This document shows, one piece after another, positions 7,387-16,511 of a stretch of 26,488 bases of DNA. The stretch covers positions 1-26,488 of the forward strand of contig NZ_CAKQFJ010000026.1 in the NCBI RefSeq assembly GCF_934230905.1, written 5' to 3'. Positions within the stretch are counted from its first letter, which is position 1. Each line of letters starts with the position of its first letter. This DNA is from an uncultured Veillonella sp. (lineage in GTDB: Bacteria; Bacillota; Negativicutes; Veillonellales; Veillonellaceae). The translations under genes were made by a program, and so were the position numbers. The notes under the pieces are model-generated. The model made no database searches. It saw nothing but the letters and a program-made list of their open reading frames with translations, and was not told the origin of the DNA.

Positions 7387-9119
7387 AGTCGGTCCTCCCC
7401 CGTAGGTATTGTCGTATATAACTTATGTAGTTCCCTGCTTCGTTCTTTAGACGTTGGAATTTCAATGACATGCACACCCGTTGTACCTACATAGTTTTGC
7501 AACGCAGCTTTCAATTCATCATTATTAAAAACACGTACAAAATCGATACCATACAGTGTGGCAAGACCACTGTAATCTAATCCTTGTGCCGTACTAAACA
7601 AGTAATCAAAATGCGGAGTTCCCTTTTGAGGCAAATATTCAAAAATACCACCCCCATCATTATTATGAACAATGATGGTTACATTTAACGAATGTGTTTT
7701 CGCCACGGCTAAGCCATTCAAATCGTGAAAAAAGGTCAAGTCCCCCGTAAGCAATACGATAGGCATGCCATTTGTAGCGATGCCAAGGGCCGTTGAAACG
7801 GTACCATCAATACCGTTAACGCCACGGTTACCATAGATAATAGCACTATGACGATGACCAGACCAGAAATAATCCATATCTCGAATGCTCATACTATTGG
7901 CAACCATAATCTGACTACGTTCCGGCAATAGTTCTTGTAAGAGATGAATCGTATATCCTTCAAATAACTCTTGTTCCATAGCTACGGTATCGAGTTGTTT
8001 ACGCCCTACTCTATCTGCATGAATCCATGTAGCTAGATAGCCATTATCCGCTGTATCAAGTTCCTCATCAGCCCCTTCTGCATATTCCTCATTTTCCATT
8101 GCATGAAGATTAAAAACCTGCATTTTCAGTGCATCAACCAAACCTTGTGGTGTCGATTGTACAAAGAGTGTCGTGTTTCCTGCAGGATTCGTATAGTCCA
8201 TTGTTGGGCTAACAGATATCATTTGTGTATGTTGCATAGATGCCACCCACTGCTGAACACGTTTAGATACGACCATCTGCCCAATCTGTAAAATGCAATC
8301 CGGTTGTAATGTATCTCGATACCCCTCTTGTGAAAGCAATGCATCATAAGATGTAATAACTCGTTCATCGTAGACACGGCGCATATTAGACAATGGATCG
8401 CCTAATATTGGTGCATGGAATATATTAGATAAACCAAGAATGGCATCGGCATCCTCAAGATTCATACTTGGCCCTGCTAAGATAAGCACCTTTTTATCCC
8501 TAAGAAGGTCATATATAGCGTGCACGTCACTTGGTTGAATAACAGCAGGAACCACCGAAAATGGTCGTTGTCCACAGGAAAAATGTTTTTTATCCAACTC
8601 TGGAACTAATGGTTCAAAGAGCGGTACATTAATATGCACGGGGCCCCTTTTCACATCCATAGACTTCATATAAGCCTTACGAGCTACTAGGCGCGGATAT
8701 GTATAGTAATGATCCTGTTGTGGCACAGCTAATTCCTCGTAATAATTAACGGCAGTTCCGAATAGTTTTTGTTGGTCTACTGTTTGTGGAGCCCCTACAT
8801 GTTGCAATGTATGAGGTCGATCAGCAGACAGAATAATCAATGGCACACCGCTATATTGTGCTTCTAACACAGCCGGCATATAATGCGCTACGGCTGAACC
8901 AGACGTACACACAAGGACTACAGGTTTTCTATGTCCCTTGGCGATACCTAAAGCCATAAACCCTGCAGACCTCTCATCAATATTCATATAGGTTTCAAAG
9001 GCACCATGTTCTCTAAATAGCATGGCCATCGTTGTAGAACGAGAACCAGGGCTAAACACAGCATGTGTGATGCCTAATTGAGCGAACTCATCTACTAATG
9101 AGGCGATATATTCATTCAT
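7383..9119 (-). CDS. menD: SEPHCHC synthase (ThDP enzyme)
   Basis: MenD condenses isochorismate with the ThDP-bound semialdehyde from 2-oxoglutarate, the first committed step to menaquinone. The 578-residue protein starts at ATG 9119, which has GGAG seven bases upstream. An in-frame GTG at 9146 would add nine residues but has no better site. Motifs: FSPGSRSTTMA near the N-terminus, TSGSAVAHYMPAVLEA and ILSADRP in the PYR domain, and GDLTFFHDLNG with NNDGGGIFEYLP in the PP (ThDP/Mg) domain. Length is normal for MenD. It is coupled to menH by a 4-base overlap. Confidence 0.96.
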   Translation of the reverse strand: MNEYIASLVDEFAQLGITHAVFSPGSRSTTMAMLFREHGAFETYMNIDERSAGFMALGIAKGHRKPVVLVCTSGSAVAHYMPAVLEAQYSGVPLIILSADRPHTLQHVGAPQTVDQQKLFGTAVNYYEELAVPQQDHYYTYPRLVARKAYMKSMDVKRGPVHINVPLFEPLVPELDKKHFSCGQRPFSVVPAVIQPSDVHAIYDLLRDKKVLILAGPSMNLEDADAILGLSNIFHAPILGDPLSNMRRVYDERVITSYDALLSQEGYRDTLQPDCILQIGQMVVSKRVQQWVASMQHTQMISVSPTMDYTNPAGNTTLFVQSTPQGLVDALKMQVFNLHAMENEEYAEGADEELDTADNGYLATWIHADRVGRKQLDTVAMEQELFEGYTIHLLQELLPERSQIMVANSMSIRDMDYFWSGHRHSAIIYGNRGVNGIDGTVSTALGIATNGMPIVLLTGDLTFFHDLNGLAVAKTHSLNVTIIVHNNDGGGIFEYLPQKGTPHFDYLFSTAQGLDYSGLATLYGIDFVRVFNNDELKAALQNYVGTTGVHVIEIPTSKERSRELHKLYTTIPTGEDRL

Positions 9120-9196
9120 GTAAATTCTCCATACCATAGGTAACACATATATGACTCACCTTACCATATAGTAATTTCATACCTATCCTTTAACGT

Positions 9197-10339
9197 TTAC
9201 AATGCATCTAGTATAGTACGCATCTTATTATTCGTTTCTATATATTCTTCATCCGCATCAGAATCAGCAACTACACCACACCCAGCGTATGCATACAGAA
9301 TATTATCCATAATTAGAGCAGAGCGAATAGCAACAACAATGATACCATCTCCCATATCCTTCATAAAGCCAAACGGAGCAGCATACATACCACGCTCATG
9401 GGCTTCATAGTGTTGTAATAAGGCCAATGCCTTCTCTCTTGGTTCTCCGCCAAGTGCCGGTGTAGGATGTAATAACTTGGCCCATTCAATAAGCGACTTT
9501 GTACCATCCTGGGCTGTTATAATAGTTCTCAAATGATATAAATGAGCGAGCTCCATAATCTCCGTTTTACCAACGGAAATATCTGGAGTCACCTCTCTCA
9601 TTGTATGTACGATACGATCGCGAACAATATTATGTTCAAACAGATTTTTCTCATCTGATAATAACTGTTCTTTAGTCCATGCATTAGGTCCGTCCTTTGG
9701 CGCTGTCCCAGCCAGTGCATAGCTAAGAATTTCAGAACCACGATGACGGACTAAAATTTCTGGAGAAGCCCCAACAAAGGTGCGCCCATCCTTTTCATAA
9801 CCAAAGATAAAACAGTTCGGATTATTCTCAACCAAATTCGCCAAGATACTAGCAACATTATAGGGTGCATCACTTGTGAATTGTACCTCACGAGATGCAA
9901 CCACCTTTGTCATCTCGCCACGACTAATCCCGTCTGAAATAGCATTCATCAAGTTGTCCCAAGCTCCTTTATCATCACTAGTTTCAGTAAAGGTATGCCG
10001 AACATTTGGTACATCAAAATCAACGATAGGTAGGCTTTTACCAGCATGCAAATAAAAAGATTCCCCATTTTCTACGATATAGTAATGGGTAAACGCAATC
10101 ATTTCATGCCCCATCCCCGACCATTTAGGATCTTTTGAGGTGTCAAAAAAAGTATCCCCATAAAATACGTATGCATAATTATGCCGGTCCTCATCATCTT
10201 TAACTGTGGCTAGACGTTTAGCGCCTACAACAATACGATCACTTTGCCTGTCCACCCAAAAAACGCGTTCCTCATTGGGGAAATTAAGCCAAAAGGCTAT
10301 GGGACTATTCAGTTGTAACGGTTCTTTATTATAAATCAT
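9197..10339 (-). CDS. menF: Isochorismate synthase
   Basis: This chorismate-utilising enzyme converts chorismate to isochorismate and opens the pathway. The 380-residue protein has the conserved C-terminal fold: TKVVASRE with the expected general base K145, GASPEILVR, LAGTAPK, LEPTPALGG-like HPTPALGGEPREKA, and the terminal GAGIV-like AYAGCGVVADSDADEEYIETNNKM. It is shorter than E. coli MenF (about 430) at the N-terminus. An in-frame TAG five codons upstream excludes an earlier start. No Shine-Dalgarno sequence is seen close to the ATG; the nearest GGAGG lies over 40 bases upstream. A salicylate or anthranilate role is unlikely beside menD. Confidence 0.92.
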   Translation of the reverse strand: MIYNKEPLQLNSPIAFWLNFPNEERVFWVDRQSDRIVVGAKRLATVKDDEDRHNYAYVFYGDTFFDTSKDPKWSGMGHEMIAFTHYYIVENGESFYLHAGKSLPIVDFDVPNVRHTFTETSDDKGAWDNLMNAISDGISRGEMTKVVASREVQFTSDAPYNVASILANLVENNPNCFIFGYEKDGRTFVGASPEILVRHRGSEILSYALAGTAPKDGPNAWTKEQLLSDEKNLFEHNIVRDRIVHTMREVTPDISVGKTEIMELAHLYHLRTIITAQDGTKSLIEWAKLLHPTPALGGEPREKALALLQHYEAHERGMYAAPFGFMKDMGDGIIVVAIRSALIMDNILYAYAGCGVVADSDADEEYIETNNKMRTILDAL

Positions 10340-10425
10340 AATGGTATATCGCTATTACAAAGAAAAATAGAGTCTATTAACCTCCAAACATCAACGGTAT
10401 TGGTAGGTCTATATTTATCGATATT

Positions 10426-10434
10426 ATTATATCA
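10426..10434 (-). promoter_or_regulatory. Candidate extended -10 promoter of the men operon
   Basis: The minus strand reads TGATATAAT, a perfect TGnTATAAT extended -10, about 90 bases before the menF start. No good -35 hexamer lies 17 bases upstream, which fits an extended -10 promoter. Confidence 0.45.
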
Positions 10435-10464
10435 CGGGTACATATTAAATTATAGATAGTGTAA

Positions 10465-10507
10465 AATCCCCTATACCTTATGTATAGCTCATAAAGTATA
10501 GGGGATT
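10465..10507 (-). terminator. Terminator at the end of the purine operon
   Basis: AATCCCCTATAC (10465-10476) and GTATAGGGGATT (10496-10507) form a perfect 12-bp stem with a 19-base loop. On the minus strand the stem runs into GATTTTAC. It starts six bases after the purD stop codon and separates the purine operon from the men promoter. Confidence 0.75.
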
Positions 10508-10512
10508 ATATA

Positions 10513-11775
10513 TTATTTGAAAGCTTTTGCACCAATATCCTTGCGATATTGCATACCCTTAAAGGTAATATGATCTACGCGCTCATAGGCACGTTCTAAA
10601 GCGGTCCGTAAGTCCTTACCCAGTCCTACAACACCGAGAATACGCCCACCATTCGTGACATAATGGTCACCTTCTAGCTTCGTTCCGGAATGGAAAATAA
10701 TGGATGTATCATATTGTACAAGTTCACCTAAGATAACATCACCTTTAGATGAAGTTTCTGGATAGCCTTTTGAAGCAAGGATAACACAAGCAGCAGAAGA
10801 GTCATTCCATTTTACCATGTTGGACCGTAATGTACCAGTAGCACAGGCCATCATAATTTGACCTAAATCACCTTCTAGCAACGGCAATACCACTTGCGTC
10901 TCTGGATCACCAAAGCGTGCATTAAACTCTACCACCTTAGGTCCTTCATTAGTAATCATAAGGCCTGCATAGAGACAGCCCACATAGGGCATTCCTTCTT
11001 TTGCCATAGCTGCTACCATAGGTTCTAAAATAGTCTTCATCGCTTCATTGCGTAATGCATCAGTTAACACAGGTGCTGGTGCATAAGTTCCCATCCCCCC
11101 CGTGTTAGGGCCCTTATCACCATCAAAGATACGTTTATGGTCTTGAGAGGCAATCATAGGAATCACAGTTTTACCATCCACAAAGGCAAGAAGACTCGCT
11201 TCTTCACCTTCCATAAATTCCTCAATAACAACAGTGCTACCAGCCACACCAAAACGATTGCCACTAAGCATATCATCAACAGCTGCATCGGCTTCGTCAA
11301 TAGTCATAGCTACAACAACCCCCTTACCGGCCGCTAATCCATCTGCTTTTACTACAATAGGTGCTCCGGTTTCAGCAATGAATTGTTTTGCTTCATCTGC
11401 ATCGGAAAATACTCCGTAAGTAGCAGTTGGGATATTATATTTTTTCATGAGATTTTTAGCAAAAACCTTAGAGCCTTCCAATTGAGCAGCAGCCTTAGAT
11501 GGTCCGAATACAGAAATCTCCGCTTCATTTAATGCATCAGTAAGTCCAGCTACAAGAGGTGCTTCAGGGCCTACAACAACAAGTTCTATCTTATTATCTT
11601 TTAAGAACCTAATAAGGAGATCTGTTTGTTCCCAATCAATGCCTACTAATTCTGCACAATTTTTCATAGCTGCACTACCAGGAATAGCATACACCTTCTC
11701 CACACTTGGACTGATAGATAAACGCCACGCAATAGCATGTTCGCGACCGCCATTACCAATTACGCAAACCTTCAT
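10513..11775 (-). CDS. purD: Phosphoribosylamine--glycine ligase (GAR synthetase)
   Basis: The 420-residue ATP-grasp enzyme joins phosphoribosylamine and glycine, purine step 2. It starts MKVCVIGNGGREHAIAW, the typical PurD N-terminal loop. The ATP-grasp core follows: GPEAPLVAGL, KADGLAAGKGVVVA, EEFMEGEEASLLAFVDG, QDHKRIFDGDKGPNTGGMG and FNARFGDPETQVVLPLL. Length is normal. GGGAGG lies five bases before the ATG. It is the last gene of the operon, and a structured 104-base gap separates it from purH. Confidence 0.97.
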   Translation of the reverse strand: MKVCVIGNGGREHAIAWRLSISPSVEKVYAIPGSAAMKNCAELVGIDWEQTDLLIRFLKDNKIELVVVGPEAPLVAGLTDALNEAEISVFGPSKAAAQLEGSKVFAKNLMKKYNIPTATYGVFSDADEAKQFIAETGAPIVVKADGLAAGKGVVVAMTIDEADAAVDDMLSGNRFGVAGSTVVIEEFMEGEEASLLAFVDGKTVIPMIASQDHKRIFDGDKGPNTGGMGTYAPAPVLTDALRNEAMKTILEPMVAAMAKEGMPYVGCLYAGLMITNEGPKVVEFNARFGDPETQVVLPLLEGDLGQIMMACATGTLRSNMVKWNDSSAACVILASKGYPETSSKGDVILGELVQYDTSIIFHSGTKLEGDHYVTNGGRILGVVGLGKDLRTALERAYERVDHITFKGMQYRKDIGAKAFK

Positions 11776-11804
11776 GGTTACCTCCCAAACATCATAAACA
11801 CAGC

Positions 11805-11860
11805 AACCTCAACACTTGATACATCACCTACAAACAAGGTTTGAACGTAGCATTGAGGTT
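11805..11860 (-). other. Structured purH-purD intercistronic element
   Basis: AACCTCAA (11805-11812) and TTGAGGTT (11853-11860) pair as an outer 8-bp stem. Inside, on the minus strand, CTAC and CAAAC can pair with GTTTG and GTAG. There is no U-run, so it is not a simple terminator. It may be a processing or stability element that sets purD expression apart. Confidence 0.4.
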
Positions 11861-11879
11861 ACACATGCATTATACTTAA

Positions 11880-13409
11880 TTAATGTTTAAAATGACGAAT
11901 GCCTGTAAATACCATAGCAATACCAGCTTCATCAGCGGCCTTAATGGATTCTTCATCACGGATAGAACCACCTGGTTGGATAATGGCAGCTATACCATGC
12001 TGAGCCGCCGTTTCAACGGTATCGCCAAATGGGAAGAATGCATCAGATGCAAGAACGGCCCCTTTTGCCCCCTCTCCTGCTTGTTCAAGAGCGATTTTAG
12101 CAGATCCAACGCGATTCATTTGACCGGCGCCAACACCGAGTGTACGTTTCTCGTTAGAAATTAAAATAGCATTAGATTTTACATGTTTTACAAGTTTCCA
12201 TGCAAATTCAAGGGCTTTCCATTGTTCTTCTGTAGGTTGTGCCTTAGTAACAACCTTATAATTGGCACGATCTTCTATAATATCATCCTCAGTTTGTACG
12301 AGCATACCACCAGACACCTTTTTCACAGTCACTTGACCATGTTCTGGCTTAGATAACTCGATGAGCCGAATATTTTTCTTTGCTTCCAAGATATCTAAGG
12401 CTTCTTTTGTGAAAGCTGGCGCCATAATAACCTCTAAGAAAATCTTACTCATTTCTTCTGCCGTAACTACATCAACTTCGCGATTTAATGCTACAATGCC
12501 ACCAAAGGCGGATACGGAATCAGCTTCATAAGCATTGACATATGCATCATGTAATGTAGTTGCCGTAGCGGCACCACAAGGATTAGTATGTTTAATAATA
12601 CATGCCGCAGGATCAGCAAATTCCCATACCATATTCCACGCCGCTTCCATATCGACGATATTGTTATAGGATAACTCCTTACCATGTAATTGTTTCAATG
12701 CCCCCATACCGTGAGCCTTACCAATTTCTTTATAAAAAGCGGCCTTTTGATGAGGATTTTCTCCATAACGAAGGTCCATAACCTTTTCATAAGCACTTAA
12801 ATATTCAGGAGGTGTAGGGCCTTCTCCAATTACGCCGCTCATATAATTAGCAATGGCCGTATCATACGCTGCTGTATGAGCAAATGCTTCTTTAGCCAAT
12901 GCTAAACGATATTCTTGAGTTAATGAACCATTCGTTTTAAGCATTTCTAAAACTTCATCATAGTGATTAGGGTTAACTACAATACCTACATAAGCATTAT
13001 TTTTAGCCGCAGAACGCACCATGGTTGGTCCACCAATATCGATATTTTCAATGGCGTCTTCTAAGGAAACATTTGGTTTTGCAATTGTTTCACGGAATGG
13101 ATATAAATTTACAACCACTAAATCAATTGGCAAAATACCATGTTCTTCCATAGCAGCTTGATGCTCTGCATTATCTCGAATCGCTAAGATACCACCATGT
13201 ACCTTTGGATGTAACGTTTTTACACGACCATCCATCATTTCAGGAAAACCAGTAAGAGATTCTACAGCCTTTGCAGGAACGCCTGCATCAGTAATAGCTT
13301 TCAACGTGCCACCTGTAGAATAGATAGTTACCCCTAACTCTACAAGACCTTTGGCAAAGTCAACAATACCTGTTTTATCAGAAACACTAAGTAATGCGTT
13401 TTGAATCAT
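11880..13409 (-). CDS. purH: Bifunctional AICAR formyltransferase / IMP cyclohydrolase
   Basis: The 509-residue bifunctional enzyme carries out the last two steps to IMP. The N-terminal MGS-like cyclohydrolase domain (about 1-195) has STGGT (31-35), DGRVKTLHPKVHGGIL (60-75) and NLYPF (101-105). The C-terminal AICAR transformylase has RYGENPHQKA (214-223), K273-H274 in IIKHTNPCGAA, and ends in VFTGIRHFKH, typical of the family. It uses 10-formyl-tetrahydrofolate. AGGAGG precedes the ATG, and the purN stop is eight bases upstream. Confidence 0.98.
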   Translation of the reverse strand: MIQNALLSVSDKTGIVDFAKGLVELGVTIYSTGGTLKAITDAGVPAKAVESLTGFPEMMDGRVKTLHPKVHGGILAIRDNAEHQAAMEEHGILPIDLVVVNLYPFRETIAKPNVSLEDAIENIDIGGPTMVRSAAKNNAYVGIVVNPNHYDEVLEMLKTNGSLTQEYRLALAKEAFAHTAAYDTAIANYMSGVIGEGPTPPEYLSAYEKVMDLRYGENPHQKAAFYKEIGKAHGMGALKQLHGKELSYNNIVDMEAAWNMVWEFADPAACIIKHTNPCGAATATTLHDAYVNAYEADSVSAFGGIVALNREVDVVTAEEMSKIFLEVIMAPAFTKEALDILEAKKNIRLIELSKPEHGQVTVKKVSGGMLVQTEDDIIEDRANYKVVTKAQPTEEQWKALEFAWKLVKHVKSNAILISNEKRTLGVGAGQMNRVGSAKIALEQAGEGAKGAVLASDAFFPFGDTVETAAQHGIAAIIQPGGSIRDEESIKAADEAGIAMVFTGIRHFKH

Positions 13410-13417
13410 CGTTCCTC

Positions 13418-14038
13418 CTAAATATAATGTACAATGTGTCCTTCTATACGTAATGCATCCTCACAGAACAAACGAAGTGCTTCACGATACGTCGCATGTT
13501 CTACGGGCAATAATCGTTCGGACAAAGTATCCTCTGTATCATCTGGATATACAGGAACTGTATTTTGCATGATGATAGGACCTGTATCCATACCAGCATC
13601 TACAAAATGAACAGTACAACCTGTTATTTTTACACCGGCATCGATAGCCTGTTGATGACCATGAAGGCCTGGAAAAGATGGCAACAAGGCGGGGTGGATA
13701 TTTAAAATCTTATGTTCATAGCGAGCAATAAGGCCGGACCCTACAATACGCATGTAGCCTGCCAATACAATACCATCGACATGATATGGCTCTAGTGCCT
13801 CTAATTGTGCTTGTTCAAAGGCTTGTTTTGAATCAAATTGACTGCGTTCAATAGCAATGAGTGGAATACCCCAGTCTTTAGAGCGTTCTACAATACCAGC
13901 ATCGGCATGGTCTGTAATAATAATAACAAACTCGCCTTTGATAAGCCCTTCTTGCATCGCCTTATAAAGTGCTTCTCCATTTGATCCTCTACCGCTAGCA
14001 AACAAAGCGAGGCGCTTTTTAGGGAGGGAATTAATCAT
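13418..14038 (-). CDS. purN: Phosphoribosylglycinamide formyltransferase (GART)
   Basis: This 206-residue folate-dependent enzyme formylates GAR (step 3). The N-terminal phosphate loop is ASGRGSNGEAL (14-24). The catalytic trio is N113 and H115 (LNIHPALLPSFPG) and D151 (DAGMDTGPI). The length is close to the usual 190-215. The frame overlaps the purM stop by 8 bases with only a weak ribosome site (AAGGGG), so it probably depends on translation from purM. No formate-dependent PurT is seen in the window. Confidence 0.97.
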   Translation of the reverse strand: MINSLPKKRLALFASGRGSNGEALYKAMQEGLIKGEFVIIITDHADAGIVERSKDWGIPLIAIERSQFDSKQAFEQAQLEALEPYHVDGIVLAGYMRIVGSGLIARYEHKILNIHPALLPSFPGLHGHQQAIDAGVKITGCTVHFVDAGMDTGPIIMQNTVPVYPDDTEDTLSERLLPVEHATYREALRLFCEDALRIEGHIVHYI

Positions 14039-15092
14039 TAAATACAGCCCCTTTTACGACAACAGGACCTTCGCCTGAAACAATATGACCAATTTCATAT
14101 ACCGCTTCATTTCGGCTTTCAAGATTAGCTTTTACCTTATCTACGTCATTGACATCAACGATTAAAATCATACCAATCCCCATGTTGAACGTGCGGTACA
14201 TTTCATGCCAATCCACATTGCCCCATTCTTGCAATTTTGTAAACACAGAAAGGCGTGGCCATGTATCACAATCTACCTCCGCCGTGACACCATCAGGTAG
14301 TACGCGCGGAATATTTTCATAGAAACCGCCACCTGTGATATGAACCATACCTTTAATATAATTTTCTTTAATCAAAGGCAATACGGCCTTAGGATACAAG
14401 CGTGTTGGTGTTAATAATTCTTCACCAAGTGTTTTACCAAATTCTGGAATGTCTTGATCTATAGAGAAACCCTTATGGTCGAAAATGATTTTACGAACCA
14501 AGGAGAACCCATTGGAATGAACACCAAAAGATGGCAAGCCAAGAATAACGTCACCAGCCTTAATATGTTCACCAGTGATTAATTTAGATCGATCTACAAT
14601 ACCTACGGCAAAACCTGCCACATCATAGTCACCTTCACCATAGAAGCCAGCCATTTCAGCTGTTTCCCCACCAAGAAGAGCACATCCAGATTCTTCACAA
14701 GCATTAGCAACGCCGCGTACAATATCAGCGACTTGTACCGGATTGAGTTTGCCAACAGCTACATAGTCTAAGAAGAATAACGGTGTTGCACCTTGTACAA
14801 GAATATCATTAACGCTCATAGCAACACAGTCTTGGCCGATTGTGTCATGCTTATCCATCATGATAGCGAGGCGCAATTTGGTGCCCACTCCGTCTGTACC
14901 GGATACAAGCATCGGTTCTTTCATAAAGTGACCTGCTAAGGAGTAAAGACCACCAAAGCCACCTAAATCACCTACAACACCTGCTGTATATGTTCTTTTA
15001 ACAGATTCTTTCATCAACTCTACAGCTTTATTGCCAGCATCGATATCTACACCTGCATCGCGATAAGTTAATCCTGTTTTATTCGAGCACAT
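14031..15092 (-). CDS. purM: Phosphoribosylformylglycinamidine cyclo-ligase (AIR synthetase)
   Basis: PurM closes the imidazole ring using ATP (step 5). The 353-residue form starts at ATG 15092, which has AGGAAGGGG seven bases upstream. A start at 15125 lacks this and lies within purF. Motifs: LTYRDAGVDIDAGN at the start, GTDGVGTKLRLA, DCVAMSVNDILVQGATPLFFLDY, LLGGETAEM, FGVHSNGFSLVRK and HITGGGFYENIPRVLP. It shares the AIRS fold with PurL. It overlaps the purF end by 14 bases. Confidence 0.97.
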   Translation of the reverse strand: MCSNKTGLTYRDAGVDIDAGNKAVELMKESVKRTYTAGVVGDLGGFGGLYSLAGHFMKEPMLVSGTDGVGTKLRLAIMMDKHDTIGQDCVAMSVNDILVQGATPLFFLDYVAVGKLNPVQVADIVRGVANACEESGCALLGGETAEMAGFYGEGDYDVAGFAVGIVDRSKLITGEHIKAGDVILGLPSFGVHSNGFSLVRKIIFDHKGFSIDQDIPEFGKTLGEELLTPTRLYPKAVLPLIKENYIKGMVHITGGGFYENIPRVLPDGVTAEVDCDTWPRLSVFTKLQEWGNVDWHEMYRTFNMGIGMILIVDVNDVDKVKANLESRNEAVYEIGHIVSGEGPVVVKGAVFND

Positions 15093-16497
15093 ATTTGACC
15101 CCTTCCTCTTGCTCTGTAGGCACATCTACCCTGTAATCACCATTGAAACAAGCGAAACATAAATCCTCTTCTGGTACATCGCTAACAGCTCGGCACAACC
15201 CTTCTCTTGATAGATAATGCAATTTATCGGCCTTAATATAATCTCTAATTTCTTCAATTGTATGTGTAGCCGCAATCAATTCTTTACGAACTGATGTATC
15301 AATACCATAATGACAGGAATATTCAATAGCGGGCGAGCTAACACACATATAAATTTCCTTGGCGCCAGCCTCTTTTAACATTTTAACAATAAGACTACTT
15401 GTAGTACCACGAACGATAGAATCATCTATTAAAACGATGCGCTTGCCGCCAACAATCTTTGGCATAGCATTTAATTTCATTCGCACTGCTAGTTCTCGTT
15501 CTTCTTGGTTCGGTTTAATAAATGTACGTCCACTGTATCGATTTTTAATTAATCCCTCTGCAAAAGGGATACCCGATGCACGAGCATAGCCAAGAGCAGC
15601 TGTCGTACCAGAGTCTGGAATAGACATAACGATATCTGCATCATATTTAGTTTCATTATATAATTCACGTCCCATATTAAGTCGCGTTTCATATACAGAT
15701 TGGCCATCAATTTTACTATCAGAGCGCGCAAAATAAATATATTCAAAAACACATAATTTTTTATCAATTTTTTGAGGTTCTGCATACATTGTACTACGCA
15801 CGCCACGATCATCGATAATAACCATTTCACCAGGATCTATATCCCGAATAAATTCAGCTTTGATAGCATCAAAGGCACAGCTTTCACTAGATAAAACATA
15901 GCCATGTTCCGTCTTACCTAAACAAAGAGGTCTAAAGCCTTGCGGATCACGTACCCCAACAAGAGAGTCATTAGTAGTAATGACCAAGGAAAACGCTCCT
16001 TCAATTTGCCGCGCTGCATCAGCAATGCGTTCTTCTTGTGTATCAGCTTTAGAGCGAGCAATTAAATTTACGATAACCTCTGAATCCATAGTTGTTTGAA
16101 AAATGGAACCATCTGCTTCAAGTCGGCGACGGATTTCTAAAGCATTTGTCAAATTGCCATTATGAGCTACCGCAATTTGTCCACCTTGATAATGAATGAC
16201 TAGTGGTTGAATATTACGTGGATTATTAGATCCTGTTGTAGAATACCGCACATGACCAGTCCCCATATGGCTTTTCAATGTAGGTAATTCTTTAATTGCT
16301 TCAGTCAATAAACCCATGCCTTTTTTTAGTGCCACTTCATTACCATCAGTAATAGCAATCCCCGCACTTTCTTGTCCGCGATGTTGAAGGGCAAACAATC
16401 CCCAATATACATATCGTGCAACATCAACAGTGCGATCAAATACACCGAACACGCCACATTCTTCATGCCATTTGTCAAAAATCGGATCGTAGTTCAT
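15079..16497 (-). CDS. purF: Amidophosphoribosyltransferase, Fe-S type
   Basis: PurF makes phosphoribosylamine from PRPP and glutamine, the committing step. The 472-residue protein has the B. subtilis-type layout: a short propeptide (MNYDPIFDKWHEE) before the catalytic C14 of CGVFGV, the glutaminase domain, then the PRPP loop VLIDDSIVRGTT. Four cysteines expected to hold a 4Fe-4S cluster are present in KLCVFEY, SCHYGID and LCFACF (two). ATG 16497 is chosen; the codon before it is a possible TTG start. A Fe-S PurF is oxygen-labile, which suits an anaerobe. Confidence 0.97.
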   Translation of the reverse strand: MNYDPIFDKWHEECGVFGVFDRTVDVARYVYWGLFALQHRGQESAGIAITDGNEVALKKGMGLLTEAIKELPTLKSHMGTGHVRYSTTGSNNPRNIQPLVIHYQGGQIAVAHNGNLTNALEIRRRLEADGSIFQTTMDSEVIVNLIARSKADTQEERIADAARQIEGAFSLVITTNDSLVGVRDPQGFRPLCLGKTEHGYVLSSESCAFDAIKAEFIRDIDPGEMVIIDDRGVRSTMYAEPQKIDKKLCVFEYIYFARSDSKIDGQSVYETRLNMGRELYNETKYDADIVMSIPDSGTTAALGYARASGIPFAEGLIKNRYSGRTFIKPNQEERELAVRMKLNAMPKIVGGKRIVLIDDSIVRGTTSSLIVKMLKEAGAKEIYMCVSSPAIEYSCHYGIDTSVRKELIAATHTIEEIRDYIKADKLHYLSREGLCRAVSDVPEEDLCFACFNGDYRVDVPTEQEEGVKYVLE

Positions 16498-16511
16498 CAA
16501 TAACCCCCAGG

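Noticed and set aside
9120..9146. Longer menD starting at GTG 9146
   Set aside because: ATG 9119 has GGAG at proper spacing and gives the usual MenD N-terminus; the extra nine residues are not typical.
9197..10339. Salicylate or anthranilate synthase for the chorismate enzyme
   Set aside because: The complete set of menD, H, B, E, C and I follows directly, and no glutamine amidotransferase or pyruvate-lyase partner is present.
15093..15125. Longer purM starting at 15125
   Set aside because: It would lie deep in purF and lacks a ribosome site; ATG 15092 has AGGAAGGGG.
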